Positions 8,356 through 16,566 of a DNA stretch of 34,540 nucleotides are shown here, piece after piece. The stretch lies in NCBI GenBank assembly GCA_030610885.1, contig JAUWQW010000015.1, forward strand, positions 1-34,540. Direction: 5' to 3'. Position 1 is the first letter of the stretch, and every line of letters starts with the position of its first letter. A program made the translations under genes and the position numbers. The notes under the pieces were generated by a model. That model was not told the origin of the DNA. It searched no databases and saw only the letters and a list, made by a program, of their open reading frames with translations. This DNA comes from Candidatus Aminicenantota bacterium (GTDB taxonomy: Bacteria; Acidobacteriota; Aminicenantia; UBA2199).

Positions 8356-9261
8356 TTATATATATTTTAACATTTTATTCAAAGCATTATAAGCTCTTTT
8401 CAATATTGATTCTTCAATATTAATCTCATATTGATCCTTTTTTAAAGAATCATATATATCTATTAATGCTGTTCTTTTCATATTTGAACAGATTTTAGGT
8501 CTTTTTGCAGGATAAAACTCCTTTTCCGGATTCTCTCTCTTCAACCTTTCAATCAGACCCTGTTCAGTAATTATAACAAATTGTTTTTTGTTTGATTCTT
8601 TAGCATACTTTAACATACCACTTGTTGAAAAGACCTTATCAGACAGATTTATCACCTCCATTCTCGCCTCAGGGTGAACAAGAAATTCAGCTTCAGGATA
8701 TATGTCCCTCATTTCCTCTATTTCCTCTTTTTTTATCTTATTATGTACATAACAATAGCCTTCAAATAAAATCATTCTTTTCTCTGGAACCATTTTTTGT
8801 ACGTAAGTTCCAAGATTCCTATCAGGTACAAATATAACTTCATCAGCCTCAATATTTTTTACAACAGATACAGCATTTGCAGATGTACAACACACATCAC
8901 TTTCAGCCTTAATTCCAACACTTGAATTTACATAAGTTACAACCTTTGCTTTTTTATGCTCTTGTTTTAATTCTATCAATTCATCCTCAGTTATCATATC
9001 AGCCATTGGACATCCAGCATCAAGACGAGGTAACAATACTCTTTTTTCAGGAGATAATATTTTAGCAGTCTCTGCCATAAATTTAACCCCTGCAAAAACT
9101 ATCATTTTATTATTAATCCTTGAAGCAATCTTACTGAGCTCAAGTGAATCTCCAAGATAATCAGCTATTAATTGCACTTCTTCTATTTGATAGTTATGTG
9201 CTAAAATTACTGCATTTTTTCTCTTTTTTAACTCATCTGTTTTTCGTTTTAAATCTTCCAT
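8356..9261 (-). CDS. nadA: Quinolinate synthase NadA
   Basis: 301 residues, the usual length. NadA condenses iminoaspartate with dihydroxyacetone phosphate to quinolinate in de novo NAD synthesis, using an oxygen-sensitive [4Fe-4S] cluster. The three cluster Cys are present: C84 (AGCPMAD), C170 (EGYCYVH) and C258 (PKICSNM). The N-terminal ILAHNYQ (19-25) and LGDSLEL (36-42) are the substrate-binding signatures. No nadB or nadC is nearby, so iminoaspartate must come from an enzyme encoded elsewhere. An aminotransferase is divergently transcribed next door. The ribosome site is weak (AAGGG). Confidence 0.96.
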   Translation of the reverse strand: MEDLKRKTDELKKRKNAVILAHNYQIEEVQLIADYLGDSLELSKIASRINNKMIVFAGVKFMAETAKILSPEKRVLLPRLDAGCPMADMITEDELIELKQEHKKAKVVTYVNSSVGIKAESDVCCTSANAVSVVKNIEADEVIFVPDRNLGTYVQKMVPEKRMILFEGYCYVHNKIKKEEIEEMRDIYPEAEFLVHPEARMEVINLSDKVFSTSGMLKYAKESNKKQFVIITEQGLIERLKRENPEKEFYPAKRPKICSNMKRTALIDIYDSLKKDQYEINIEESILKRAYNALNKMLKYI

Positions 9262-9277
9262 TTTCTACCCTTGCAAG

Positions 9278-9306
9278 ATTTTATTATAATTTTCTTAAAT
9301 CGTCAA
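9278..9306 (-). promoter_or_regulatory. Promoter for nadA-nfu (minus strand)
   Basis: Read on the minus strand, TTGACG (9301-9306) and TAAAAT (9278-9283) are 17 bases apart. The -10 ends 16 bases before the nadA ATG, so the 5' leader would be only about ten bases. Confidence 0.5.
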
Positions 9307-9312
9307 CATTTT

Positions 9313-9326
9313 GTATTGACCAATAC
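9313..9326. promoter_or_regulatory. Palindrome GTATTG-AC-CAATAC, candidate operator
   Basis: Perfect 6-bp inverted arms with a 2-bp centre overlap the -35 element of the aminotransferase promoter and lie just upstream of the nadA -35. A repressor bound here could affect both divergent genes. I cannot name the regulator. Confidence 0.4.
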
Positions 9327-9344
9327 TGTTTCAAATATTATAAT
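9316..9344 (+). promoter_or_regulatory. Promoter for the aminotransferase gene
   Basis: TTGACC (9316-9321), a 17-base spacer and a perfect TATAAT (9339-9344). The transcript would start near 9351, at the AAGGAGG ribosome site itself, leaving a very short leader before ATG 9360. Confidence 0.65.
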
Positions 9345-9359
9345 CATTAAGGAGGTATT

Positions 9360-10556
9360 ATGGATATTTCAAAAAGAGCAAAACAAATTCAGGAGTCCCC
9401 AATCCGAAAATTAGCCGCTGTTGCTATAGAAACAAAAAAAAAGGGGATTCATATTTATTACTTAAATATAGGACAACCTGATATTCATACACCAGAAATC
9501 TTTTATAAAAAAATAAAAGATTTTTCTGAAAATGTTCTCTCATATGGGCCTTCAGATGGTCTTGATGAACTAAGGCAAGCAATAGCAGACTATTTTTCAA
9601 AGTATAACATAACCCTAAATAAAAATGATATTATAATTACAACTGGCGGAAGTGAAGCAGTTTCATTTGCTTTTACTGTAATTGCTGACCCTGGAGACGA
9701 AATTATAATACCTGAGCCCTTTTATACAAACTATAATGGTTACTCTTCAATATCAAATTTAAAAATAGTCCCAATAACAACAGATCCTGAAACTGGATAT
9801 CATTTGCCAGACATCTCTGAATTTGAAAAAAAGATCACAAAAAAGACGAAAGCTATTATGATATGTTCCCCTAACAACCCTACAGGTACTGTACTTTATG
9901 AAAAAGAAATAAGAGAACTTGGAGAATTAGTAAAGAAATACAACCTATTCCTTATTGCTGATGAAGTATATAAAGAATTTACTTATGATGGAGAGAAACA
10001 TTTCAGCATATTACAATTAAAGGGCTTAGAAGATCAAACAATTGTAGTTGATTCTATTTCAAAACGCTATTCTGCATGTGGGGCAAGAATTGGAGCAATA
10101 ATTTCAAAAAACAGAGTAGTAATGAAATCAATTCTCAAATTTGCTCAAGCAAGATTATGCCCCCCAACCCTTGAACAGATTGGTGCAATTGGAGCATACA
10201 AACTCCCATTAAGTTACTTTAAAACAATCACAGCTGAATATCAAAAACGAAGGGATATTTTAGTTGAGATATTGACTTCAAACAAAGAGATTATTTTGAA
10301 AAAACCAAAGGGAGCCTTTTATATAATGACTAAACTCCCAATAGATAATTCAGATAAATTTGCAAAGTGGATGCTTGAAAATTTTGAAATAGATAATGAA
10401 ACAGTTATGGTTGCGCCAGGTGCTGGATTTTACTCAACTCCAGGAAAAGGAACACAAGAAATTAGAATTGCATATGTACTGGAGTCTAACAAACTTAAAA
10501 AGGCAGGAAATATATTATTAAAAGCAATAGAAAAATATAACTCTTTAAATCTTTAA
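9360..10556 (+). CDS. Class I/II PLP-dependent aminotransferase (aspartate aminotransferase-like)
   Basis: 398 residues, a complete fold type I aminotransferase. Seen in order: NIGQPDI (36-42), GGSEA (96-100), SPNNPTG (170-176), IADEVY with the pyridine-binding Asp201 (199-204), and SISKRYSACGARIG with the Schiff-base Lys235. A C-terminal EIRIAY carries the substrate-carboxylate Arg. It most resembles the aspartate/aromatic aminotransferase subgroup; whether aspartate, alanine or another amino acid is preferred cannot be told. AAGGAGG ends four bases before the ATG. Divergence from nadA, which uses an aspartate-derived substrate, makes an aspartate link attractive but unproven. Confidence 0.9.
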   Translation: MDISKRAKQIQESPIRKLAAVAIETKKKGIHIYYLNIGQPDIHTPEIFYKKIKDFSENVLSYGPSDGLDELRQAIADYFSKYNITLNKNDIIITTGGSEAVSFAFTVIADPGDEIIIPEPFYTNYNGYSSISNLKIVPITTDPETGYHLPDISEFEKKITKKTKAIMICSPNNPTGTVLYEKEIRELGELVKKYNLFLIADEVYKEFTYDGEKHFSILQLKGLEDQTIVVDSISKRYSACGARIGAIISKNRVVMKSILKFAQARLCPPTLEQIGAIGAYKLPLSYFKTITAEYQKRRDILVEILTSNKEIILKKPKGAFYIMTKLPIDNSDKFAKWMLENFEIDNETVMVAPGAGFYSTPGKGTQEIRIAYVLESNKLKKAGNILLKAIEKYNSLNL

Positions 10557-10591
10557 TTTAAAATTAAATATAACAACTAAATTCCAAATTA

Positions 10592-10600
10592 TGGTATAAT
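10592..10600 (+). promoter_or_regulatory. Extended -10 promoter, possibly giving a leaderless pilin mRNA
   Basis: TGGTATAAT is an exact TGn-TATAAT extended -10; no -35 is recognisable. It ends six bases before the pilin ATG at 10607, so transcription should begin at or next to the start codon. There is no Shine-Dalgarno before this ATG. Confidence 0.55.
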
Positions 10601-10606
10601 CATTAC

Positions 10607-10996
10607 ATGAAAAAGGGTTTTACTTTAGTTGAAATTCTGATTGTAATGGCTATATTGGGAATTTTACTCTCAATCATAATTCCAAATTATTCTAGTTCAG
10701 TTAAAAGAGCAAAAGAGGCTGTTTTAAAAGAAAATTTATTTATAATAAGAGATGCTATAGACAAATTTTATTTAGATAAAAAAAAATATCCAACCGATTT
10801 AGAAGATCTTATCACAAACAAATATTTGAAAGAGATTCCTTTTGACCCTTTCTTAAAAAGAAAAGAATGGAGACTAATCCATTATGAACCTGATGAAATG
10901 GAAGATTTTGACCCTGAGATTGCAGATGCAATAATTGATGTAAAGAGCCTGGCTTCTGGTACCAGTTTTGATGGTACAAAATATGAAAATTGGTAA
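10607..10996 (+). CDS. GspG-like type II secretion pseudopilin / type IV pilin-like protein
   Basis: 129 residues. The N-terminus MKKGFTLVEILIVMAILGIL is a classic class III (prepilin) signal: a short basic leader, cleavage after Gly4, N-methylated Phe, Glu at mature position 5 and a 20-residue hydrophobic helix. After it comes the GspG-like segment IRDAIDKFYLDKKKYPTDLE, LITNKYLKEIPFDPF and a closing region with FDGTKYENW. GspG forms the pseudopilus rod of type II secretion, but type IV-like pili use similar subunits. The prepilin peptidase and assembly ATPase are not in this window. A second pseudopilin follows 6 bases later. Confidence 0.87.
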   Translation: MKKGFTLVEILIVMAILGILLSIIIPNYSSSVKRAKEAVLKENLFIIRDAIDKFYLDKKKYPTDLEDLITNKYLKEIPFDPFLKRKEWRLIHYEPDEMEDFDPEIADAIIDVKSLASGTSFDGTKYENW

Positions 10997-11002
10997 ATTG
11001 AT

Positions 11003-11503
11003 ATGAAAAAAAATAAGGGTTACTCTCTTATAATTGCAATAATTGCAGTAACTATTTTTTCCATTCTTCTATTAAAAGCAAGAATAATGTGGGAAACAAT
11101 AATAGGAAGAGATATGGAAGAAGAATTGGTTTTTAGAGCAAGACAATACGTAAGTGCAATCAATTTATATAAAATCAAAAACAACAATTTTTACCCCAAA
11201 AAATTAAAAGTTTTGTATGAGAAGAAATTTTTAAGAAAATTGTATGAAGACCCGGTTAGTGAAAGCAAAGAATGGAATGTGGTTATGCAATCAACAAAAT
11301 TGGGTAAAAAAAAATTATTAATTGTTCCTAAAAAGCTTGTAAAAAAGTTTATTGGAACTGCTCACATTATAGGAGTCATTTCAACATCAATTAAAGAGAG
11401 TTTTAGAGAGTATAGGGGGAAAAAACATTATAATGAATGGGCTTTTTATTTAGGTGAACAGATTGATAAAGAGATGCCAGAATTAAAACTCATAGAAGAG
11501 TAA
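11003..11503 (+). CDS. Second pseudopilin-like protein lacking Glu5
   Basis: 166 residues. MKKNKGYSLIIAIIAVTIFS is again a prepilin-type leader (cleavage after Gly6), but mature position 5 is Ile rather than Glu, as in tip or minor pseudopilins of the GspK kind. The next part (EEELVFRARQYVSAINLYKIKN, YEKKFLRKLYEDP, then KKHYNEWAFY) matches a group of pseudopilins I associate with Acidobacteriota-type genomes, next to GspG-like genes. No Shine-Dalgarno is visible; translation probably follows from the first pilin. Its stop overlaps lpxB by one base. Confidence 0.75.
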   Translation: MKKNKGYSLIIAIIAVTIFSILLLKARIMWETIIGRDMEEELVFRARQYVSAINLYKIKNNNFYPKKLKVLYEKKFLRKLYEDPVSESKEWNVVMQSTKLGKKKLLIVPKKLVKKFIGTAHIIGVISTSIKESFREYRGKKHYNEWAFYLGEQIDKEMPELKLIEE

Positions 11504-12660
11504 TGTCAAACATCTTTATAATTGCTGCTGAAAATTCTGCTGAAAATTATGGCTCCCAGGTAATAGACGAGTTTAAAAAGAAAATTCCTGAAACTAAGTT
11601 TTTCGGGGTTGGAGGGGACAGATTTATTGAAAGAGGAGTTGATGTAATATTACATAACAGAGAATTCGCAATTGTTGGTCTTATTGAAATAATTTCAAGT
11701 ATTATAAAATTAAAAAAGTATATGAAATTAATTGTTAATGAAACAATAAAGAGAAACACAGATGCAGTTTTATTAATAGATTATCCTGACTTTAACTTAA
11801 GGCTTGCAAAAAAATTTAAAAGGCTAAATATCCCTGTTTATTATTATATAAGCCCAACTGTGTGGGCATGGAGATATTCAAGAGTTAAGCTAATAAAAAA
11901 ATATATAGATCACCTATTTATAATATTCCCTTTTGAAATTGATATTTTTAAAAAAGAAAAAATCCCCTTTACATATACGGGTCATCCACTTATTTCTTCA
12001 ATAAAAATCACTGAAAAAAAGGAATCTTTCAAAAAGAAATTAATGGTTGAAGATAATGAACTGATAATTAGCTTATTGCCTGGAAGTAGAAAATCAGAGG
12101 TTGCTTTTCTTCTTCCTGAAATGTTAAAAACTATAAAATTAATAAAAAAATTATTTAAAATTAAAGTTTTTATTCAAAAAGCTGATAGCATAGAAAAAGA
12201 TTTATTATTGGATCACCTTAAAAAAACAAAATCCGAACATATTCAAATTATTAATCAAAAACATGGGTATAATTTAATAAATGCATCTGATATTGTGATA
12301 ACCACATGCGGAACTTCAAATCTTGAAATAGCTATGATTGGTGTCCCATTTATAGCTGTTTATCGTGTGAATAAATTGTCATATTTTTTAGGAAAAAGAT
12401 TTGTAAAGATAAATCTTTACTCCATAGTTAATATTCTTGCTCAAAAAAGAATAATACCAGAATTAATTCAAAGAGATTTCAAAGCAAAAAATATAGTAGC
12501 AGAAACTCTCAAATTATTGGGAAGCAAAAGATTAAGAAATGAAACTTTACATCAATTTGAAAATATAAAGAATAAAATAGAGCAAGATGAAAACCCTTCT
12601 GAAATCATATATAAAAAAATCTGCAAAGATTTATTAAAATTAAACAAGATAAAGACTTGA
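11503..12660 (+). CDS. lpxB: Lipid-A-disaccharide synthase LpxB
   Basis: 385 residues, the usual size of this GT-B glycosyltransferase (GT19). LpxB joins UDP-diacylglucosamine to lipid X at the inner face of the inner membrane. Recognisable parts are FFGVGGDRF (34-42), IDYPDFNLRLA, SPTVWAWRYSRVK, IFPFE, GHPL, LLPGSRKSEV and TTCGTSNLEIA. The N-terminal motif that is normally GEASGD reads AENSAEN, so Asp is replaced by Glu and two Gly by Ala. It overlaps the pseudopilin gene by one base (TAATG) and is not beside other lpx genes. Confidence 0.93.
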   Translation: MSNIFIIAAENSAENYGSQVIDEFKKKIPETKFFGVGGDRFIERGVDVILHNREFAIVGLIEIISSIIKLKKYMKLIVNETIKRNTDAVLLIDYPDFNLRLAKKFKRLNIPVYYYISPTVWAWRYSRVKLIKKYIDHLFIIFPFEIDIFKKEKIPFTYTGHPLISSIKITEKKESFKKKLMVEDNELIISLLPGSRKSEVAFLLPEMLKTIKLIKKLFKIKVFIQKADSIEKDLLLDHLKKTKSEHIQIINQKHGYNLINASDIVITTCGTSNLEIAMIGVPFIAVYRVNKLSYFLGKRFVKINLYSIVNILAQKRIIPELIQRDFKAKNIVAETLKLLGSKRLRNETLHQFENIKNKIEQDENPSEIIYKKICKDLLKLNKIKT

Positions 12661-12685
12661 TAATATTTTTCATTTGATTTATTAT
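12657..12685 (+). promoter_or_regulatory. Promoter for dnaK
   Basis: TTGATA (12657-12662, overlapping the lpxB stop) and TATTAT (12680-12685) are 17 bases apart. The predicted start is near 12692. AGGAG (12701-12705) precedes the ATG by six bases. No CIRCE-type inverted repeat is visible. Confidence 0.5.
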
Positions 12686-12711
12686 TATATAAAATAATAG
12701 AGGAGAAAAAA

Positions 12712-14535
12712 ATGGGAAAGGTGATTGGTATTGACCTTGGAACAACTTATTCCGTCGCTTCTTTTTATGAAAATAAAATTTCTGGAATAATCTTAAGCCA
12801 TGAGGGTGGAAGATTACTACCCTCTGTTGTTGCATTTACAGAAAATAACGAAAGACTAATCGGGGAACCAGCAAAGAGCCAGCTTATAACAAACCCACAG
12901 AATACTGTACATTCTATTAAAAGATTAATGGGGAAAAAATTCTCTGAAATAGAACCTTACTTACATGAATATACCTACAAAATAGTAGAGGATTCGGGAG
13001 ACAGTATAAGAATAAAAATCAATGATATATTATTTTCTCCAGAAGAGATATCATCAATGATTTTACAAAAATTGAAAGAATCAGCAGAACAATTTTTAAA
13101 TTGCTCAATAGAAGGGGTAATTATTACAACCCCAGCTTATTTCAATGATTCACAAAGACAAGCCACTAAAGATGCTGGAGAAATTGCGGGATTAAATGTA
13201 TTAAGAATTATAAACGAACCTACTGCTGCCTCATTAGCTTTCTCTCTAGATTTAAAAAAGAAATCAAATGTAGTTGTATATGATTTCGGGGGTGGAACAT
13301 TTGATATTTCAATACTTGAAGTTCAACATGATATCATAAAAGTCTTAGCAACTTCAGGTGATACAAACCTTGGAGGTAATGATTTAGATATATTACTGAC
13401 AGACTTAATTATCAATGAAATAAACAACGAATACGATATAAATCTACATGATAACAAAATGGCTACTCAGAGAATAATAGAAGCATCCGAAACAGTAAAA
13501 AAAGAGCTTTCTACTCTTGATTCCAGTGAGATCAATCTACCTTTTATTGCTTCTTCGAATGAGGGGCCCATTCATTTTTTTAAAAATATAACAAGAAAAG
13601 AATTTGAAAGCATAATAAAAGATAGAATTGAAAGAACTATAAAGATCTGTGATGTTGCGTTAAAAAAAGCTGATCTTAGCCCTGAAGAAATTGATGAAGT
13701 ATTACTTGTAGGTGGTTCAACAAGGATTCCACTTGTTCAACATAATGTAAAAGAGTATTTCAAAAAAACGCCCAATAAAAAAGTTAATCCAGATGAAATA
13801 GTAGCAATCGGAGCTGCAATTCAGGGATCAATTATTAATGGAAAAACTAAAGATATTATACTACTTGATCTTATACCAATTTCACTTGGAGTTAAAACCC
13901 TGGGCGGTTCCTTTACAAGAGTCGTAGATTCAAACACTACAATTCCTACAAATCGAACTCTAATTTTTACAACAGCTGAAGACAATCAATCTGAGGTTGA
14001 AATTGATATATATCAAGGAGAAAGGGAAATTGCTGAAGATAATAAATTACTTGGTAAGTTTATTTTAAAAAATATTCGCCCAGCTCCTAAGGGTGTCCCA
14101 AGAATAGAGGTAACATTTAGTATAAATGTTAATGGGATTTTAAAAGTCAATGCCATTGATCTTTCAACAAAAAATAAAAAGGAATTCTTTGTTTCTAACT
14201 CAGGATTACTAAACAAAAATGAAATACAAAAGATCAAAAAAAATGCTGAAAAATTTAAACAAACAGATCTAGTAAGAAAAAATTTAATAAAAGCTAAAAA
14301 TAATATATTAAATCATATATATTTGATAGAACAATATTTAGAAAAAATGGAACTTGAACCTAAAATAAAATTAGAAGCCATTTCCTTAGTAAAAAAAGCA
14401 AAAACTTTAGTTCCAAATGAAATTTTTGAAGAGTTGAAACAAATAGAATTTCAATTAGCAGAAATGAATGATAAATTGAAGACTTTAGCTATAACTTCAC
14501 AAGAAATAGATGATATAGAAGAGGAAAATAAATAA
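12712..14535 (+). CDS. dnaK: Hsp70 chaperone DnaK (or DnaK paralogue)
   Basis: 607 residues. The nucleotide-binding domain shows GIDLGTTYSV (5-14), ITTPAYFNDSQRQATKDAG, NEPTAASLAF, YDFGGGTFDIS and LLVGGSTRIP. The substrate-binding domain shows LGVKTLGGSF, NTTIPTNRT, DIYQGERE and PAPKGVPRIEVTF. The C-terminal lid is short and ends DDIEEENK without the Gly/Met-rich tail and the usual acidic end of long DnaK proteins. grpE, dnaJ and hrcA are not adjacent, so this may be a stand-alone or second DnaK. It has a clear GAGGAG ribosome site and its own promoter. Confidence 0.93.
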   Translation: MGKVIGIDLGTTYSVASFYENKISGIILSHEGGRLLPSVVAFTENNERLIGEPAKSQLITNPQNTVHSIKRLMGKKFSEIEPYLHEYTYKIVEDSGDSIRIKINDILFSPEEISSMILQKLKESAEQFLNCSIEGVIITTPAYFNDSQRQATKDAGEIAGLNVLRIINEPTAASLAFSLDLKKKSNVVVYDFGGGTFDISILEVQHDIIKVLATSGDTNLGGNDLDILLTDLIINEINNEYDINLHDNKMATQRIIEASETVKKELSTLDSSEINLPFIASSNEGPIHFFKNITRKEFESIIKDRIERTIKICDVALKKADLSPEEIDEVLLVGGSTRIPLVQHNVKEYFKKTPNKKVNPDEIVAIGAAIQGSIINGKTKDIILLDLIPISLGVKTLGGSFTRVVDSNTTIPTNRTLIFTTAEDNQSEVEIDIYQGEREIAEDNKLLGKFILKNIRPAPKGVPRIEVTFSINVNGILKVNAIDLSTKNKKEFFVSNSGLLNKNEIQKIKKNAEKFKQTDLVRKNLIKAKNNILNHIYLIEQYLEKMELEPKIKLEAISLVKKAKTLVPNEIFEELKQIEFQLAEMNDKLKTLAITSQEIDDIEEENK

Positions 14536-14598
14536 AACTATTAGATTCTCTTTTGTTTTATAATCAAAGAAAGTATATTTAAAATTTGCAATAATATA

Positions 14599-14607
14599 TG
14601 ATATAAT
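14599..14607 (+). promoter_or_regulatory. Extended -10 promoter for metG
   Basis: TGATATAAT fits TGn-TATAAT exactly, with no good -35. It ends 21 bases before the metG ATG and upstream of its GGAG ribosome site. The 93-bp gap after dnaK holds no convincing terminator. Confidence 0.5.
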
Positions 14608-14628
14608 CTAGCTCTTTTGGAGATAAAA

Positions 14629-16542
14629 ATGAATAAACTTTACATTACTACTCCCATTTATTATGTAAATGATATACCTCATATTGGTCATATATATACA
14701 ACCATTATGGCTGATGTAATAAAAAGATACAAAAAGTTAAGAGGATATAATGTGTTTTTTCTCACTGGAACAGATGAACATGGTCAAAAAATAGAGAAAA
14801 GTGCAAATAAACAAAATATTACCCCTAAAGAACTTGCAGATAAAGTAGTAAAAAGGTTTAAAGAATTATGGGAAATATTTAATATTGAATATGACAATTT
14901 CATAAGAACTACAGATGATTATCACATAAAGGGGGTACAGAAAATATTTAAAAAACTCCAAAACAAAGGAGACATCTACCCCGGAGAATATAAGGGACAT
15001 TATTGTATATCCTGTGAAAGTTTTGTTTCAGATACAGCAAAATCTACTGATGATGGAAATAAAATATGTCCGGATTGCAGTAAAAAAACAGAAAAAGTTA
15101 CTGAAAAATGTTACTTTTTCCGCCTCTCTGCATACAGAGACAGATTGTTGAAATATTATGAAAAAAATCCTGGATTTGTATTTCCAAAAACTAGAATGAA
15201 TGAAGTAACATCTTTTGTAAAAATGGGGTTAAAAGATCTAAGTATTAGCCGTTCAACAGTCAAATGGGGTATCCCATTACCAGGAGATGATAAACAAACC
15301 ATATATGTTTGGTTTGATGCATTAACAAACTATATAACTGGAATCAACTATTATAAAGAAGATGAAAGGTTTAAAAAATATTGGCCTGCAGACCTTCATA
15401 TTATAGGAAAGGATATATTAAAATTTCATGCAATATTCTGGCCTGCTTTTTTAATGTCTGCAGATATTGAATTACCAAAAAGAGAACTTGTTCATGGATG
15501 GTGGTTAAAAGATGACAAAAAGATGTCCAAATCAACAGGCAATGTCCTTGACCCAAAAATACTTTTAAAATATTTTAACCCAGACTCAATAAGATATTTT
15601 TTAATGAGAGAATCTTCAATTGGATCAGATGGAAACTTTTCACATCAAGGATTCATTGATAGAATAAATGCTGACCTAACAAATGATTGGGGAAACCTTA
15701 TCTCAAGAACTGGGGGTATGATTGAAAAATATTTAAACAATGAGTTTAAACAGCAAACACAATATAGTGAAAAAGAGGAACAAATAAAAAAAGAATACAT
15801 TGAACTTGAAAAAGGTGTTATTGAATTTTTTGACAGTTATCAATATAACAAAGGCCTTAAAAAAATATTCGACTTTATAAATTATCTAAATAGGTATATT
15901 GTTGAATCTGAACCATGGAATTTAGCAAAATCAAAAGAAAATATCAAAAAACTCAATGGCATTCTAAAAACTCTAGTAAGAGCAATTCTCAGCGTTAACA
16001 CATTACTTTCGCCAGTTATTCCGGAAACATCTGAAAAAATTAAAAAAATATTCAATTTTTATGAATCAAATTTCGGATGGAAAGATCCTGGAGAAATCTT
16101 TAAAATCAATAAGGTTGAGCAATTATTTCCAAGAGTTTCAAATAAAGACTTTTTTGGAGATGAAAATAAAAAAGAGGAAAAAAAAATGGAAAATGAAAAA
16201 ATATGTGAAGATAAAGGATTGATAAGTTTTGAATATTTTAAAAAAGTCGAAATGGTAGTTGCCAAAGTAATTGATGCTAAAAAAGTAGAAAATACTGATA
16301 AGCTTTTAGAGTTAATTGTTGATACTGGAGCTGACAAAAGAACACTAATTGCAGGGATTGCTCAATACTATAAAGCTGAGGATTTAAAAAACAAAAAAAT
16401 AATCATTGTTAAAAATCTTATACCTGTAAAATTAAGAGGCATCTTATCACAGGGGATGATACTTGCAGCATCTGATACTGATGGAAGACCATATATACCT
16501 ATTATTCCAGAAGATACTCCAGTAGGAGCAGTATTAAAATAA
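14629..16542 (+). CDS. metG: Methionine-tRNA ligase
   Basis: 637 residues from ATG 14629, chosen because GGAG lies six bases before it; an in-frame TTG at 14617 overlaps that site. The class I catalytic core shows TTPIYYVND-PHIGH (HIGH motif), a zinc knuckle with CxxC pairs (CISC, CPDC), WFDALTNY and KMSKSTG. A linker rich in Glu and Lys (about residues 505-525) leads to a C-terminal tRNA-binding OB fold (VEMVVAKVIDAKK to GQMILA-type SQGMILAAS), the dimerising EMAP/Trbp111 domain. It charges initiator and elongator tRNA-Met. It is convergent with the kinase gene, 24 bases apart, with no visible terminator. Confidence 0.97.
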   Translation: MNKLYITTPIYYVNDIPHIGHIYTTIMADVIKRYKKLRGYNVFFLTGTDEHGQKIEKSANKQNITPKELADKVVKRFKELWEIFNIEYDNFIRTTDDYHIKGVQKIFKKLQNKGDIYPGEYKGHYCISCESFVSDTAKSTDDGNKICPDCSKKTEKVTEKCYFFRLSAYRDRLLKYYEKNPGFVFPKTRMNEVTSFVKMGLKDLSISRSTVKWGIPLPGDDKQTIYVWFDALTNYITGINYYKEDERFKKYWPADLHIIGKDILKFHAIFWPAFLMSADIELPKRELVHGWWLKDDKKMSKSTGNVLDPKILLKYFNPDSIRYFLMRESSIGSDGNFSHQGFIDRINADLTNDWGNLISRTGGMIEKYLNNEFKQQTQYSEKEEQIKKEYIELEKGVIEFFDSYQYNKGLKKIFDFINYLNRYIVESEPWNLAKSKENIKKLNGILKTLVRAILSVNTLLSPVIPETSEKIKKIFNFYESNFGWKDPGEIFKINKVEQLFPRVSNKDFFGDENKKEEKKMENEKICEDKGLISFEYFKKVEMVVAKVIDAKKVENTDKLLELIVDTGADKRTLIAGIAQYYKAEDLKNKKIIIVKNLIPVKLRGILSQGMILAASDTDGRPYIPIIPEDTPVGAVLK

Positions 16543-16566
16543 ATAAAAGAATAGGTAAAATATTTT

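Noticed and set aside
12661-12711. CIRCE heat-shock operator before dnaK
   Set aside because: The TTAGCACTC/GAGTGCTAA inverted repeat is not present.
16059-16337. Antisense frame within metG, and similar frames inside other genes
   Set aside because: These are frames opposite strongly conserved enzymes, Ser/Phe-rich as expected for reverse complements of Lys/Glu codons.
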